64,000 bases of DNA, taken from assembly GCA_965261255.1 (NCBI GenBank), contig CBDHCQ010000004.1, positions 1,736,001 through 1,800,000 of the forward strand. Reading direction: 5' to 3'. Position 1 is the stretch's first letter; every line of letters starts with the position of its first letter. Origin of the DNA: Bin80 sp965261255. GTDB lineage: Bacteria > Bacteroidota > Rhodothermia > Rhodothermales > Bin80. Below the pieces are notes generated by a model. It was not told the DNA's origin, did not search any database, and saw nothing but the letters and a program-made list of their open reading frames with translations. Both the position numbers and the translations under genes were made by a program. Positions 8,943 through 18,354 of this stretch are shown piece by piece.

Positions 8943-9613
8943 CTATCCTCCAATACAGATATCAGTTGCTGCATGTCCCATGCCTCCTGAATTTGATATG
9001 CTCCGATAGCAGTGCGTCGCAACTTCGTAAGATGCGCCCCTACCTCCAAACTTTGCCCGACATCATGTGCTAACGCCCGGATATACGTACCTTTGCCACA
9101 TCGTACTCGGAATTGCACATCAGGCCCATCTACATTTAGCAAGTCAAAAGCAGATACTTTTACTGTATTCGGTTTACGCAGAACCGATTCTCCCCGCCTA
9201 GCTTTTTTATAAAGCCGTTCTCCACCAACCTTGACAGCAGAGTACATAGGAGGGATTTGTTTTATTGTCCCAGTATGAGCGATACAGGCCGACGCTATTT
9301 GCGTAGGAGTAATCGTCGTAATATCTCTACGCTCAATAACCTCGGTCTCTGAGTCCATTGAGGGAGTAATTTCTCCGAGGCGCATTGTACCATAATAAAC
9401 CTTTGGAAGGGCAAGAAAGGCTTGCTGTGTCTTGGTTGCCTTACCAAATAGCAGGATCAACAGTCCGGTTGCCAATGGATCAAGTGTACCTGCATGTCCG
9501 ATCTTGACAGATTTCGGGAAGTACCGTTTGAGGCGCCGTATTATGTCGTAGGATGTCCAACCCTCAGGTTTGTCTATAAGAAACGCTGAACCTGGAATTT
9601 CTCCCAATTCCAT
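8939..9613 (-). CDS. truB: tRNA pseudouridine-55 synthase TruB
   Basis: TruB makes pseudouridine 55 in the T-loop of tRNAs. The protein opens with a short leader and FLIDKPEGWTSYDIIRRLK. The catalytic aspartate is D45 in GHAGTLDPLATG (39-50). GERLYKKARRGE and CGKGTYIRALAHDVG are further family blocks. I place the start at the ATG at 9613 because it gives the standard short leader before LIDKPEG; an in-frame TTG at 9670 would add 19 residues that the family does not have. The predicted length is then 224 residues, compact for TruB, with little C-terminal extension. It overlaps ribF by four bases. Confidence 0.93.
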   Translation of the reverse strand: MELGEIPGSAFLIDKPEGWTSYDIIRRLKRYFPKSVKIGHAGTLDPLATGLLILLFGKATKTQQAFLALPKVYYGTMRLGEITPSMDSETEVIERRDITTITPTQIASACIAHTGTIKQIPPMYSAVKVGGERLYKKARRGESVLRKPNTVKVSAFDLLNVDGPDVQFRVRCGKGTYIRALAHDVGQSLEVGAHLTKLRRTAIGAYQIQEAWDMQQLISVLEDR

Positions 9614-9980
9614 TCCAGCGGTATAAATGGGTACGCCTATTACAGGTTCTGACCCGTGAACTTGTCCCAAAATCCTGTCAATTTGTTCTTCTAAGATTGT
9701 CAGCTTCCTTTACATGCCCAAGGCCAGCCGTGGGAGATTCCTAGCCACAAAACAACAGCGCTAACGTGGAGAAAAGAGATGTGTTTACGATACTGGCGTA
9801 AACACGAATTTACAAGGATCTGCCAAAATAGTGACGTAAACTGCCCAATGCCTGTCATGTATGGCGTGACGTGCGTTTCAATTTGCCCACCACATTACCG
9901 TTTCAATATCTCTTGGCCTGGCACACGCATTCGCAATACCCTGCGGAGCAGCTTCCGACGCTCTCAATCAGTTTGATTAA
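9614..9980. other. Gap between the beta-propeller gene and truB
   Basis: No gene is supported here. A 65-codon rightward open frame at 9779-9976 has no recognisable content. The one structured element is a perfect 9-bp inverted repeat with a 7-nt loop at 9781-9805. On the minus strand it is followed by the pyrimidine-rich ATCTCTTTTCTCC, so it could terminate the beta-propeller transcript and separate it from truB-ribF. A truB promoter is expected here but none stands out. Confidence 0.5.
9781..9805 (-). terminator. Possible terminator hairpin upstream of truB
   Basis: GTGTTTACG (9781-9789) and CGTAAACAC (9797-9805) form a perfect 9-bp stem with a 7-nt loop. Read leftwards, a T/C-rich stretch with four consecutive T follows. 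It lies about 175 bp beyond the stop of the beta-propeller gene. The T-run is weak, so the terminator role is tentative. Confidence 0.35.
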
Positions 9981-11165
9981 TCAGTGACTCCAATCGATTT
10001 CGCTGAGATCGTACCAGTCAATTGCCCGCTCGGCAATATCATACTCGTCGGGTGCGCGTTCTACAAGAGTCACAAGAGTTGATTCGAAAACATCAAAACC
10101 CATGAGTCGATCATCGACGCGCACTGCACCAACATATGTGGTGTCAGTCCAGATATCAAAGTAGGAGAAGGCGTCACGGTCACGCGTAGTAGCCACCCAG
10201 AGACGGTTTTGATTATCAAAGTCGAATGTACCCGGCTTCAATAGCCATTCCTTGGGTTTTGCTAGAAACTCCGCTTCAAGGGCGTCCTCCTCCGACTCGG
10301 TAATCCCTCCTGCAAGAGAGCGGAGAGAAAGCATAACATCCATATGAGCGGCAAGGTCACGTTCGTTGGGCAGGGCTTCAACGTAGCTGGGAGACGCGAC
10401 CACGGAGACGGTTGGAGCATCCTTGTGAGAAAAGAATGCCAATTCGTACTCGCAGACCTGAAATACAAGTCCCCCGTCTGGCGTTGAGGCACCCACAGCT
10501 GGATTTAAACAATCTCGATCCACAGCCTCGGCTAGGTCCGTGCGCTTCCACAGAACCTCCCCGGAAGATATATCAACTTCCATCGGAACATAGCTAGGCA
10601 GGAATTCTGTCTCGAAATCCGGCATCACCAATTCAAATCCGTACAAACGATCATCACGAAGTGAGGTGGGAGAGAAACTTTGCGGCAAACGTGTCTCCGA
10701 CACAAGCGTGCCATTCGGACTGAAGAACGTCAGACGATCTTCCCAAATATCCATAGCCACTACATGACCATCACGACTGCGCCCAATGCCGGGAGGAGCT
10801 GCGAATTCCCCGGGCCCTCTGCCTTCGCCCCCAATTACGGTTGTATTGCCATTAACCCTATCCACACAATGAATGTGAAACTCATAGGAGTTAATTACGC
10901 ACGCAACCTCTTCAGATAAGATTGACACATCGTTGGAGGTGCTGATCGGAGCACCATGCGAGGCGAATGGAGCAAGTGCTATAGTCTCAGATAAATCAGA
11001 CCGCTCAGATGTGCATCCTGACAAACAAAGCAAGGCAACCACAGGTGCGTACAACAACAAGACAACTCTCAACGTGACCGATCCTGTTCGGGTGTTCGGC
11101 CCCCAATCGTACGAGCCGTTTGCAAAATCAATTTTCGAAGCTGGAGTCAAATGCTTTACTCGCAT
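9981..11165 (-). CDS. 6-bladed beta-propeller lipoprotein of unknown function
   Basis: The protein has a hydrophobic segment ending in the lipobox LSGC (48-51) and then a propeller-like body. Its GGEGRGPGEFAAPPGIGRS segment matches the G-x-G-x-GPGEF signature common in Bacteroidota and Gemmatimonadota 6-bladed propellers. It is followed by blade-like strands such as DIWEDRLTFFSPNG. The annotated ATG gives an atypical 31-residue polar leader before the hydrophobic core. A TTG at 11072, nine bases after AGGA, would give a classic signal peptide (start RVVLLLYAPVVALLCLSGC) and may be the true start. The gene interrupts the usual rbfA-truB order. I do not recognise a specific function; these propellers are usually surface or periplasmic binding proteins. 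Confidence 0.75.
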   Translation of the reverse strand: MRVKHLTPASKIDFANGSYDWGPNTRTGSVTLRVVLLLYAPVVALLCLSGCTSERSDLSETIALAPFASHGAPISTSNDVSILSEEVACVINSYEFHIHCVDRVNGNTTVIGGEGRGPGEFAAPPGIGRSRDGHVVAMDIWEDRLTFFSPNGTLVSETRLPQSFSPTSLRDDRLYGFELVMPDFETEFLPSYVPMEVDISSGEVLWKRTDLAEAVDRDCLNPAVGASTPDGGLVFQVCEYELAFFSHKDAPTVSVVASPSYVEALPNERDLAAHMDVMLSLRSLAGGITESEEDALEAEFLAKPKEWLLKPGTFDFDNQNRLWVATTRDRDAFSYFDIWTDTTYVGAVRVDDRLMGFDVFESTLVTLVERAPDEYDIAERAIDWYDLSEIDWSH

Positions 11166-11443
11166 GATTCGGGGAAGGGAATTGGAGTTCGTGGGGGCAA
11201 TAGTTTAAGGATTTTGCTAGAGACTTTTACAAGTATACTTTCCACGTCCCTTGATGGACCACTCTATTCGCGGGAGAAGGCCGTTACTACGAACCTATCT
11301 TCGGATATCAATCTGAAAAGTGTTGCATTAACAGGGCGCTATAGCGATGCAACGCGGCATCAACGTAACAAGCCCCGAGTCAGGCGATATATCGATCCTA
11401 CTGAGCATGCCAACCTGACCAATACCCGACTTCTGAAGCAGCG

Positions 11444-11800
11444 CTATTTATTGTTTTTCTGCTCCTTTATCCGGTCAAACAGTAGGTCTATTTTGCGAGC
11501 CGCTTCCTGTGAGGTATCCAGGGAAAACCGGATACTGGGAACAGCACGCATTTGATGTCGGATACGTTGCGCAAGAAGCTTTCGAATGGTGGACGAATGC
11601 CCTACCAAGGAGTCAAATAATTCTTGACGCTTTTCCGGAGAGTCCGCGAGAATACTGACATCAACATGCGCTATTGACAAATCGCGTGTTACACGGGCCC
11701 CTATCACCGTCACCATGGACTTATCGGGGAATTCGTGCGCGAGGATACTTGCAATCTCGCGATGCATTAATTTGGCAACGCGCTGGGTTCGCACGCTCAT
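11444..11800 (-). CDS. rbfA: Ribosome-binding factor A
   Basis: RbfA is a KH-type factor that binds the 30S subunit and assists 16S rRNA 5'-end maturation, especially in cold. The protein is 118 residues, normal for the family. It begins VRTQRVAKLMHREIASILAHE, continues with VTVIGARVTRDLSIAHVDVS (about 30-49) and carries the conserved VPSIRFSLDTS near residue 87. It starts eight bases after the infB stop and is the last gene of the rimP-nusA-infB-rbfA unit. truB, which normally follows, is separated by the beta-propeller gene. Confidence 0.95.
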   Translation of the reverse strand: MSVRTQRVAKLMHREIASILAHEFPDKSMVTVIGARVTRDLSIAHVDVSILADSPEKRQELFDSLVGHSSTIRKLLAQRIRHQMRAVPSIRFSLDTSQEAARKIDLLFDRIKEQKNNK

Positions 11801-11808
11801 AGTTTCGG

Positions 11809-14733
11809 CTACAAGTCAAGCGTACGCTTGGTCTGGACCATTTCGAAGGCCTCAATCTGGTCACCAACTTTGATATCGTTGTAGTTCTCAACCCCAATCC
11901 CGCATTCATATCCGGAAACTACCTCACGGACATCATCCTTAAAACGACGAAGCGACGCGAGTCGTCCTTCGTAGATAACCACGCCTTCTCGCAGAAGGTG
12001 GACGGTGTCACTGCGACGGATTCGCCCTTCGGATATGTAGCAACCAGCCACGGTTCCGGCTTTGGGTACCTTGAAGATGTCACGTACTTCCGCCACACCG
12101 GTGATTTTTTCAGTTTCCTCTGGCGTCAACAAGCCCTCCAGTGCATCCCGTATGTCTTCGATCGCGTCGTAGATGATGGAGTAGGTATGGATATCAATCT
12201 CTTCGCGTTCCGCTGCTATACGCGCACCTGATGTCGGACGAACCTGGAATCCAATAATCACCGCATCAGATGCTGAGGCCAGCATAACATCGCTTTCGGT
12301 AATTGCACCTACCCCCGCGTGTATGATGCTAACGGCCACTTCGTCAGTTGACAGCTTATGGAGTGAGTCACTGATTGCCTCAACGGAGCCTCCAACGTCA
12401 GCCTTTATAATGAGATTGAGCTCACTAAACTCTCCCAGCGCCATCCGGCGTCCGATATCCTCGAGCCGCACGTGCTTGAACTGACGCATTTTCTGTTCGC
12501 GCCAAATTTGTTGCCGTCTCTGTGAAATGTCACGGGCTTCCGACTCATTCTCCACTCCAGCCAGTCGGTCGCCAACCATCGGTTGTCCTGGCAATCCCAA
12601 AACCAGAGCCGGTTCACTTGGACCCGCAGCCTTGATTCGATTATCACGCTCGTCAAACATGGCACGAACCCGCCCACCGTAAATGCCAGCTACAAACGGA
12701 TCCCCTACCCTGAGTGTCCCATTCTGGACGAGGACAGTCGCAATATTACCGCGCCCACGATCCAGTCGGCTCTCAATTACAATACCCAGGGCAGAACGTT
12801 GGACATTCCCTTTCAGCTCCAGGATATCTGCTTCCAGAAGTACCTTTTCCAAGAGATCCTCGATACCTTCGCCCGTTTTTGCTGAGACAAATGCACACTG
12901 TATCTTTCCACCATATTGTTCAACCAGGACCCCATAATCCGCGAGTTCTTTCATGACCCGCTGCACATCGGCCTGCTCCAGGTCAATCTTATTGATTGCG
13001 ACGATCAGTGCAACACCAGCAGCCTTTGCATGGTTGATCGCCTCAATTGTCTGAGGCATAACAGAATCGTTAGCTGCTACAACCAAGATGACCACATCGG
13101 TGACTTTTGCACCACGTGCACGCATAGCCGTGAACGCTTCGTGGCCCGGCGTGTCCAGGAAGGTTACCATACGATCATCGTCGAGTCTGACCTTATAGGC
13201 ACCTATATGCTGCGTGATGCCTCCGGATTCGCCGGCGACAACACTAGCATTGCGGATGTAATCAAGCAATGAGGTTTTTCCATGATCCACATGCCCCATC
13301 ACGGTTACTACGGGGGCTCTAGGACTCAAATCATCTGGTTCATCCGCCACCTCCTCAATATCATCATCTCCAAATTCAGTAATGAACTCCACCTTGCAGT
13401 CGAATTCATCAGCCACATATGCTATCGTATCTGCATCCAGCCGCTGATTAATAGACACCATCATACCAGAGCTCAGCAGCATGCTGATGATCTCCGTAAC
13501 TGGGACACCCATCAGGTCTGCAAGTTCGCCGGTAGACACAAATTCGGTAACGCGAATCTCGTGCTCTCTCTGCTCCTGCTCAATCTGTACATTAAGTCGT
13601 TTTTCCGCCCGTTCCTGACGACGAGCTCTACGCCTCCGCTGACGCACGCGTGCTGTGCCTTGCTCTAACGAACGAAGTGTCTCCTGAACTGACTGTCCAA
13701 CCTCCGCCGAATCTACTTTGCTCTTGCGTTTTCGCTTGCGCTTCTTTGGTTTGGTGGCCGCCGGTTTGTCTGTTGTTTTTTTAGCTGTTTCTGCAGGGCT
13801 GGGTGCAGTCGCGACAGACTTCTTACGTTTGCGCTTCTTTCGTTTGGCACGGGGAGGCTTGGCCTCCTTGACCTTCTCGAGATCTATTTTGCCAATGATC
13901 TTCGTGCCCTGCAACTTGTACCTGTCGGCCACAATAACATCCTCAGCGCCCTCGTGAGACTCAGTCCTTTCAGCTTCAGTTTCTTCCGGGGTAGTATCCG
14001 CAGTGTCGGTCGTCTCGGCTAGTACGGGGGCCTCCTCTTCACTGATCTCAGGCTTAGTTTCTTCCTCGGGCTGCACATCAACCACCTCTTCCTGGACTTC
14101 AGGAAGCACATCCGGCTTTTCGACCACGGTGGTATCACGTACCTCTTCCTGTGCCTTAGGTTCATCCGGAACCGCAGACTTTTCCTCCTCTTGTTCGTCT
14201 ACTGCCTCTTCCAGTGTAGTTGAAGCCTCCTCGACATCCAATGCAGTTTTCTCAACTTCAGGTTTTTCAGCTACAACAGCTTCTGGCACATCCGGTGAAG
14301 CAGTCAGTTCTTCAACTACTTCTTCCTCTGGAGACACAGCTTCTTGCGGTTCCTCTACAGAGGTCGGTTCAAGTCCATCAACGGCCGACTCGGGTTCATC
14401 TTGCTTCGGCTGCGCCACCGTTGGAACTGTTTTTTGCGCACTGCTGGGTGCCGAGTCCCCACTAGATGCAGCCAACTCTGCCTCACGTAAAGCACGCAGC
14501 TCCTCAACACGTGCACGCATTTCACGATCTTCTGCAAAGTTATCTAGAAGATCCAGGTAGGCATCTTGATCGGTGATAGCCGCATTAATGCCATTTCCCT
14601 TTAGCGCACTTTCATACCCACGCTCGGTCAAGTAATTGACTATAGTGTCAGTAGTTAGGTTAAGCTCCTTAACTACTTTATGTAGTCGGACCTTTCTGAA
14701 CTTCTTCGGTTTTTTTGTGGCGGTAGTCGCCAT
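11809..14733 (-). CDS. infB: Translation initiation factor IF-2
   Basis: IF-2 is the GTPase that brings fMet-tRNA to the 30S subunit. At 974 residues it is a long form. Residues 1-70 hold an IF2N-type module (RLHKVVKELNLTTDTIVNYL). Residues about 110-265 are very acidic (Glu/Val/Thr/Pro-rich), and 292-385 are strongly basic with KRKKRKRKK-type runs. A second IF2N-like segment precedes the G domain. GTPase motifs are GHVDHGKT (480-487), DTPGHEAF and NKID, followed by domains II-IV with the family ending. The acidic and basic blocks probably form a flexible linker. It sits between nusA and rbfA, eight bases ahead of rbfA. Confidence 0.97.
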   Translation of the reverse strand: MATTATKKPKKFRKVRLHKVVKELNLTTDTIVNYLTERGYESALKGNGINAAITDQDAYLDLLDNFAEDREMRARVEELRALREAELAASSGDSAPSSAQKTVPTVAQPKQDEPESAVDGLEPTSVEEPQEAVSPEEEVVEELTASPDVPEAVVAEKPEVEKTALDVEEASTTLEEAVDEQEEEKSAVPDEPKAQEEVRDTTVVEKPDVLPEVQEEVVDVQPEEETKPEISEEEAPVLAETTDTADTTPEETEAERTESHEGAEDVIVADRYKLQGTKIIGKIDLEKVKEAKPPRAKRKKRKRKKSVATAPSPAETAKKTTDKPAATKPKKRKRKRKSKVDSAEVGQSVQETLRSLEQGTARVRQRRRRARRQERAEKRLNVQIEQEQREHEIRVTEFVSTGELADLMGVPVTEIISMLLSSGMMVSINQRLDADTIAYVADEFDCKVEFITEFGDDDIEEVADEPDDLSPRAPVVTVMGHVDHGKTSLLDYIRNASVVAGESGGITQHIGAYKVRLDDDRMVTFLDTPGHEAFTAMRARGAKVTDVVILVVAANDSVMPQTIEAINHAKAAGVALIVAINKIDLEQADVQRVMKELADYGVLVEQYGGKIQCAFVSAKTGEGIEDLLEKVLLEADILELKGNVQRSALGIVIESRLDRGRGNIATVLVQNGTLRVGDPFVAGIYGGRVRAMFDERDNRIKAAGPSEPALVLGLPGQPMVGDRLAGVENESEARDISQRRQQIWREQKMRQFKHVRLEDIGRRMALGEFSELNLIIKADVGGSVEAISDSLHKLSTDEVAVSIIHAGVGAITESDVMLASASDAVIIGFQVRPTSGARIAAEREEIDIHTYSIIYDAIEDIRDALEGLLTPEETEKITGVAEVRDIFKVPKAGTVAGCYISEGRIRRSDTVHLLREGVVIYEGRLASLRRFKDDVREVVSGYECGIGVENYNDIKVGDQIEAFEMVQTKRTLDL

Positions 14734-14774
14734 GTGCGCTACTTGAGTCGGCTTCTTATACTAACACAATACGT

Positions 14775-16055
14775 TTAAAACTCAAATTCTTCTTCCAGCT
14801 CCTCCCCTTCCTCGTCATCAAACTCTGATTTAATAGCTTCCATGACATGCGTAGCTATTTCAACATCCAGTTGACTCCTACGAACGAGTTCTTCGACGGA
14901 AAGCTGAAGCACTGCCTTTGCGGAATCACATCCAATGCTTCGTAATCGCTGAATGATCTCGTCGTCAAATTCATCGGAAAATTCTTCGATTTCCACATCC
15001 TCTTCGTCTGCTGGTATCTCCCGGAAAATATCCAGCTCAATGCCTGTCATACGCGATGCAAGGCGGACATTGATCGCCCCCTTGCCAATAGCCTGACTGA
15101 CCTCGTCTGCCTTGACGACTACCTTGGCCGTAGGTGGATCCAGGGTATCGTTGATCTTAACTTCGATCGGATTTGATGGGGAGAGTGTTCGCTTGATCAG
15201 GGTAAACGGATCATCTGTCCATTCCATAACATCAATATTCTCATTGCTGAGTTCACGAACGACTGCATGTATGCGATTTCCTTTGAGCCCTACACAGGCA
15301 CCTACAGGATCTATGCGCTCATCGTAGCTGATAACGGCCACTTTGGCCCGGTCTCCTGGCTCACGCACAACTGCCCTAATCTCGACAATACCTTCGTCAA
15401 TCTCTGGCACTTCAAGCTCAAATAGACGCTCCATGAGCTGAGGTGCGGCGCGGCTTATGATCACCTGCGGATTGCTGCCTGCGTCCCGGCGCACCTCTTT
15501 GACAACTGCCCGCAGCATATCCCCTTTGCGATAACGATCACGCGGGATCTGTTCCTCCCGCGGCATAATCAATTCGACCCTGTTATGCAGGACGAGTACT
15601 TCTCTGCGTCGCACCTGATAAATCTCACCGACCACCAACTCACCTACAAGGTCAGAATATTCCGCGAAAATATTCTGTTTCTCTATATCTCTGATTCGAT
15701 TGCGAAAAGTATAGCGGGCTGTCTGTACTGCGCGCCGACCAAATTCTGAGATAGATACTTCTTCTGCAACCTCATCTTCTACCTCAAAGTCATCTTCAAT
15801 CTTGAGTGCGTCTCTGAGCTCAATCTGTGTAACTGGGTCTGACAGGTCATAGTCTTCAACAACTTCCCGGATATGCAAAACCTGAACATCCCCGTAATCT
15901 GGATTCAGAATAATCTCGAAGGCTTCGTCTGAACCGAATCGAATCCGGATCATCGATCTAATTACATCTTCCACAATCAATTGGAGTGTGTCCCGATCTA
16001 TATCCTTCTCGCGAGCAATCTCGGCGAATGACGAAACAAGGTCTCTACTATGCAT
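14775..16055 (-). CDS. nusA: Transcription termination/antitermination factor NusA
   Basis: NusA binds RNA polymerase and nascent RNA to modulate pausing, termination and antitermination. The N-terminal polymerase-binding domain spans about residues 1-125 and the S1 domain about 138-200 (GELVVGEIYQVRRREVLVL). Two KH domains follow, with DPVGACVGLKGNRIHAVVRE and QAIGKGAINVRLASRMTG. A single helix-hairpin-helix-like segment (SAKAVLQLSVEELVRRSQ) and a strongly acidic tail (DDEEGEELEEEFEF) end the 426-residue protein. It starts 21 bases after rimP and is followed by infB. Confidence 0.96.
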   Translation of the reverse strand: MHSRDLVSSFAEIAREKDIDRDTLQLIVEDVIRSMIRIRFGSDEAFEIILNPDYGDVQVLHIREVVEDYDLSDPVTQIELRDALKIEDDFEVEDEVAEEVSISEFGRRAVQTARYTFRNRIRDIEKQNIFAEYSDLVGELVVGEIYQVRRREVLVLHNRVELIMPREEQIPRDRYRKGDMLRAVVKEVRRDAGSNPQVIISRAAPQLMERLFELEVPEIDEGIVEIRAVVREPGDRAKVAVISYDERIDPVGACVGLKGNRIHAVVRELSNENIDVMEWTDDPFTLIKRTLSPSNPIEVKINDTLDPPTAKVVVKADEVSQAIGKGAINVRLASRMTGIELDIFREIPADEEDVEIEEFSDEFDDEIIQRLRSIGCDSAKAVLQLSVEELVRRSQLDVEIATHVMEAIKSEFDDEEGEELEEEFEF

Positions 16056-16076
16056 TTCAGTTACCTAATGTTATGT

Positions 16077-16538
16077 CTACCAAGGCAATTGTACCTTGGC
16101 CCACTGGATATCACTGTGCGGAATATCTGCGGACTGGGTTCCATTCTGAATCTGAATATGTGATTCCTCTACCGCTACCAACTCCCCGCAGGTTTCTGTA
16201 AAAGCATCGTTCTCTTTGCGATAGTGAACGCGCAGCTTACGCCCGAGATGTTTTCGGTACTGCCGGGGGAGGCGTAAAGGGCGCTTTGCCCCCGGGGTAG
16301 ATACATTAAGCGTGTAACGCCCCGGCATAATCTCCTCTGTATCTAGGATAAAGCCGATTTCCCGGCTCAATTCAGCAAGTTGATTGACACCAAGCGCATC
16401 GTCACTTTCAACAAAAATGTCAATTACATGAGAGCCTTGCGTACCACGCACGGAAAATTCAACTAGAAAGATCGGACCTCTTTTCAGCATATTTTCTACG
16501 AGCGTGCAAACACGCTCTTCAAGTGCAACAGTATTCAT
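16077..16538 (-). CDS. rimP: Ribosome maturation factor RimP
   Basis: RimP assists 30S head assembly. The 153-residue protein has the two-domain RimP pattern. The N-terminal part includes GSHVIDIFVESDDALGVNQL and LSREIGFIL, and the conserved YTLNVSTPGAKRPL (about residues 85-98) matches the family LEVSSPGxxRPL block. The C-terminal SH3-like domain runs from about residue 105. It is the first gene of the rimP-nusA-infB-rbfA unit, so the operon promoter should lie in the 212-bp gap towards nadB. Confidence 0.93.
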   Translation of the reverse strand: MNTVALEERVCTLVENMLKRGPIFLVEFSVRGTQGSHVIDIFVESDDALGVNQLAELSREIGFILDTEEIMPGRYTLNVSTPGAKRPLRLPRQYRKHLGRKLRVHYRKENDAFTETCGELVAVEESHIQIQNGTQSADIPHSDIQWAKVQLPW

Positions 16539-16750
16539 AATTGCTATATGTCAAAAACGCCCAGTCTCGACGGGCGTGACGGGCGCAACTCACAACGTCA
16601 ATACAACAAAAAAGGGCGCCCGCAACCGAGCTCCCATCTGCCGCCAAACGATCATCACCAGAGGCTGTACAAGGATTCAGCACCCGGATGCACGACCGTA
16701 GCGTGGATAGTTACTGTCTAATGTATCTAGTGTTCCATTCTCAGTTAATC

Positions 16751-18352
16751 TTACACCAAGCTTGGGCGCCGTTCGGTGCTTACCTGCTCTGGATAGTCCA
16801 ATGTATAGTGTAACCCACGGCTTTCACGCCTCATTTGTGCACTACGGATGACCAGGTAGGCAACTGCTATAAGATTACGCAGCTCGCAGAGCTGGCTGGA
16901 AATCCGCGTTCGATGATAGAACTCTTCGACCTCTTCGTAGAGCAGTCTTGTTCGGCGCAATGCCCGGGCAAGCCGTAAATCTGACCGAACAATACCGACG
17001 TAATTCCACATTGTCCGCTGAAGCTCATCACGATTATGTGAAATCAGCACCCACTCGCCCTGACGCTCTGTGCCCGAAGCATCCCAATCGGGTACTTTCT
17101 CATTGAATGCACGGGTTCCTGCTATCTGTATGGCGACCTTGACGGCTCTCCGGCTAAATACAAGGGCTTCCAGTAGTGAATTGCTTGCCAATCTGTTCGC
17201 TCCATGCAATCCAGTGCAGGCAACCTCTCCGATCGCCAGTAAGCCAGTGATACTGGTTCTTGCCAATTCATCGGTCTGGACTCCTCCACATTGATAATGT
17301 GCAGCCGGGACAACCGGGATGGGTTCATTTGTCGGATCTACGCCAAATCTGCGGCATGTTCCTACGATGTGGGGGAAATTCTCTTCAATCTCTTTTGCCT
17401 GGAGGTGAGAAATATCCAGAAAAACATAGTTCTCTCCGCGATGCTTGAGCTGATCGTCGATCGCACGGGCAACAATGTCTCTGGGAGCCAACTCAGCACG
17501 TGTATCATAACTTTTCATAAAGGCCTCCCCACTCTGATTTAGAAGAATACCACCATATCCGCGAACGGCTTCAGATATCAGAAATGCCCGCCCTTTGTGC
17601 GCTCGTCCCCGATAAAGCGCCGTGGGATGAAATTGAACGAACTCCATATTGGCTACCCGTGCTTTTGCACGATATGCCATAGCAACCCCGTCTCCTGTAG
17701 CAATGGATGGGTTCGTCGTATGTTGATATACCGCACATGACCCACCTGTGGCGAGTAGCGTCACACGTGACAGAAAGGTGTGTACAGTTTCATCCTTTTC
17801 GTCCAGCACATAAGCCCCAAAACAATTTATATCCGGTCGTAGCCGGGTGACATGCTGTCCTAAATGATGCTCGGTAATCAGGTCGACCGCGTAGTGAAAG
17901 TCGAAAACAGTAATATTGGGATGTGCAACGATTGCTGCCAAGAGTACCCGCTCAACTTCCCGCCCAGTTGCATCTTTCGCATGAATGATCCGCGGATGTG
18001 CGTGTCCACCCTCACGCCCCAAGTGCAACTGCCCCCCTGTTTTCGTGAACGAGGCCCCAAGATCAATCAAAGTCTGAATTTCACGGGGGCCCTCGGTGAT
18101 CACGCTTCTTACAATGTCCTCATCACAGAGGCCTGCGCCGGCTATGACCGTGTCATTAATATGACTCTCAAGTGAATCCTCCTTGTCCCAGACACTTGCA
18201 ATACCTCCCTGTGCGTAATTGGTATTTGACTCGGCAGTCTCTTTTTTGGTAATGATGGCTACGCGGCCATGGTCGGCAACACCCAGAGAGAACCATAATC
18301 CGGCTATGCCACTGCCCAAGACGAGGTAGTCATACTGGTGTTGATTTGCCAT
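16751..18352 (-). CDS. nadB: L-aspartate oxidase
   Basis: NadB oxidises L-aspartate to iminoaspartate with FAD, the first step of de novo NAD synthesis. The FAD-binding motif GSGIAG is at residues 13-18 in YDYLVLGSGIAGL, followed by SNTNYAQGGIASVW. The substrate/flavin region contains HLGREGGHAHPRIIHAKDATG and FVQFHPTALY, and the C-terminal helical domain carries MWNYVGIVRS. These separate NadB from succinate dehydrogenase flavoproteins. The 533-residue length is normal. It starts two bases after the prfB stop, so the two are cotranscribed. NadA and NadC are not in the window. Confidence 0.96.
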   Translation of the reverse strand: MANQHQYDYLVLGSGIAGLWFSLGVADHGRVAIITKKETAESNTNYAQGGIASVWDKEDSLESHINDTVIAGAGLCDEDIVRSVITEGPREIQTLIDLGASFTKTGGQLHLGREGGHAHPRIIHAKDATGREVERVLLAAIVAHPNITVFDFHYAVDLITEHHLGQHVTRLRPDINCFGAYVLDEKDETVHTFLSRVTLLATGGSCAVYQHTTNPSIATGDGVAMAYRAKARVANMEFVQFHPTALYRGRAHKGRAFLISEAVRGYGGILLNQSGEAFMKSYDTRAELAPRDIVARAIDDQLKHRGENYVFLDISHLQAKEIEENFPHIVGTCRRFGVDPTNEPIPVVPAAHYQCGGVQTDELARTSITGLLAIGEVACTGLHGANRLASNSLLEALVFSRRAVKVAIQIAGTRAFNEKVPDWDASGTERQGEWVLISHNRDELQRTMWNYVGIVRSDLRLARALRRTRLLYEEVEEFYHRTRISSQLCELRNLIAVAYLVIRSAQMRRESRGLHYTLDYPEQVSTERRPSLV

Positions 18353-18354
18353 GA

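Noticed and set aside
11151..11555. 134-codon rightward open frame across the rbfA-propeller gap
   Set aside because: It overlaps rbfA antisense and shows no domain, signal or start context.
14003..14560. 185-codon Ser/Thr-rich open frame on the plus strand
   Set aside because: It is the antisense reflection of the acidic Glu/Val-rich stretch of infB and has no independent support.
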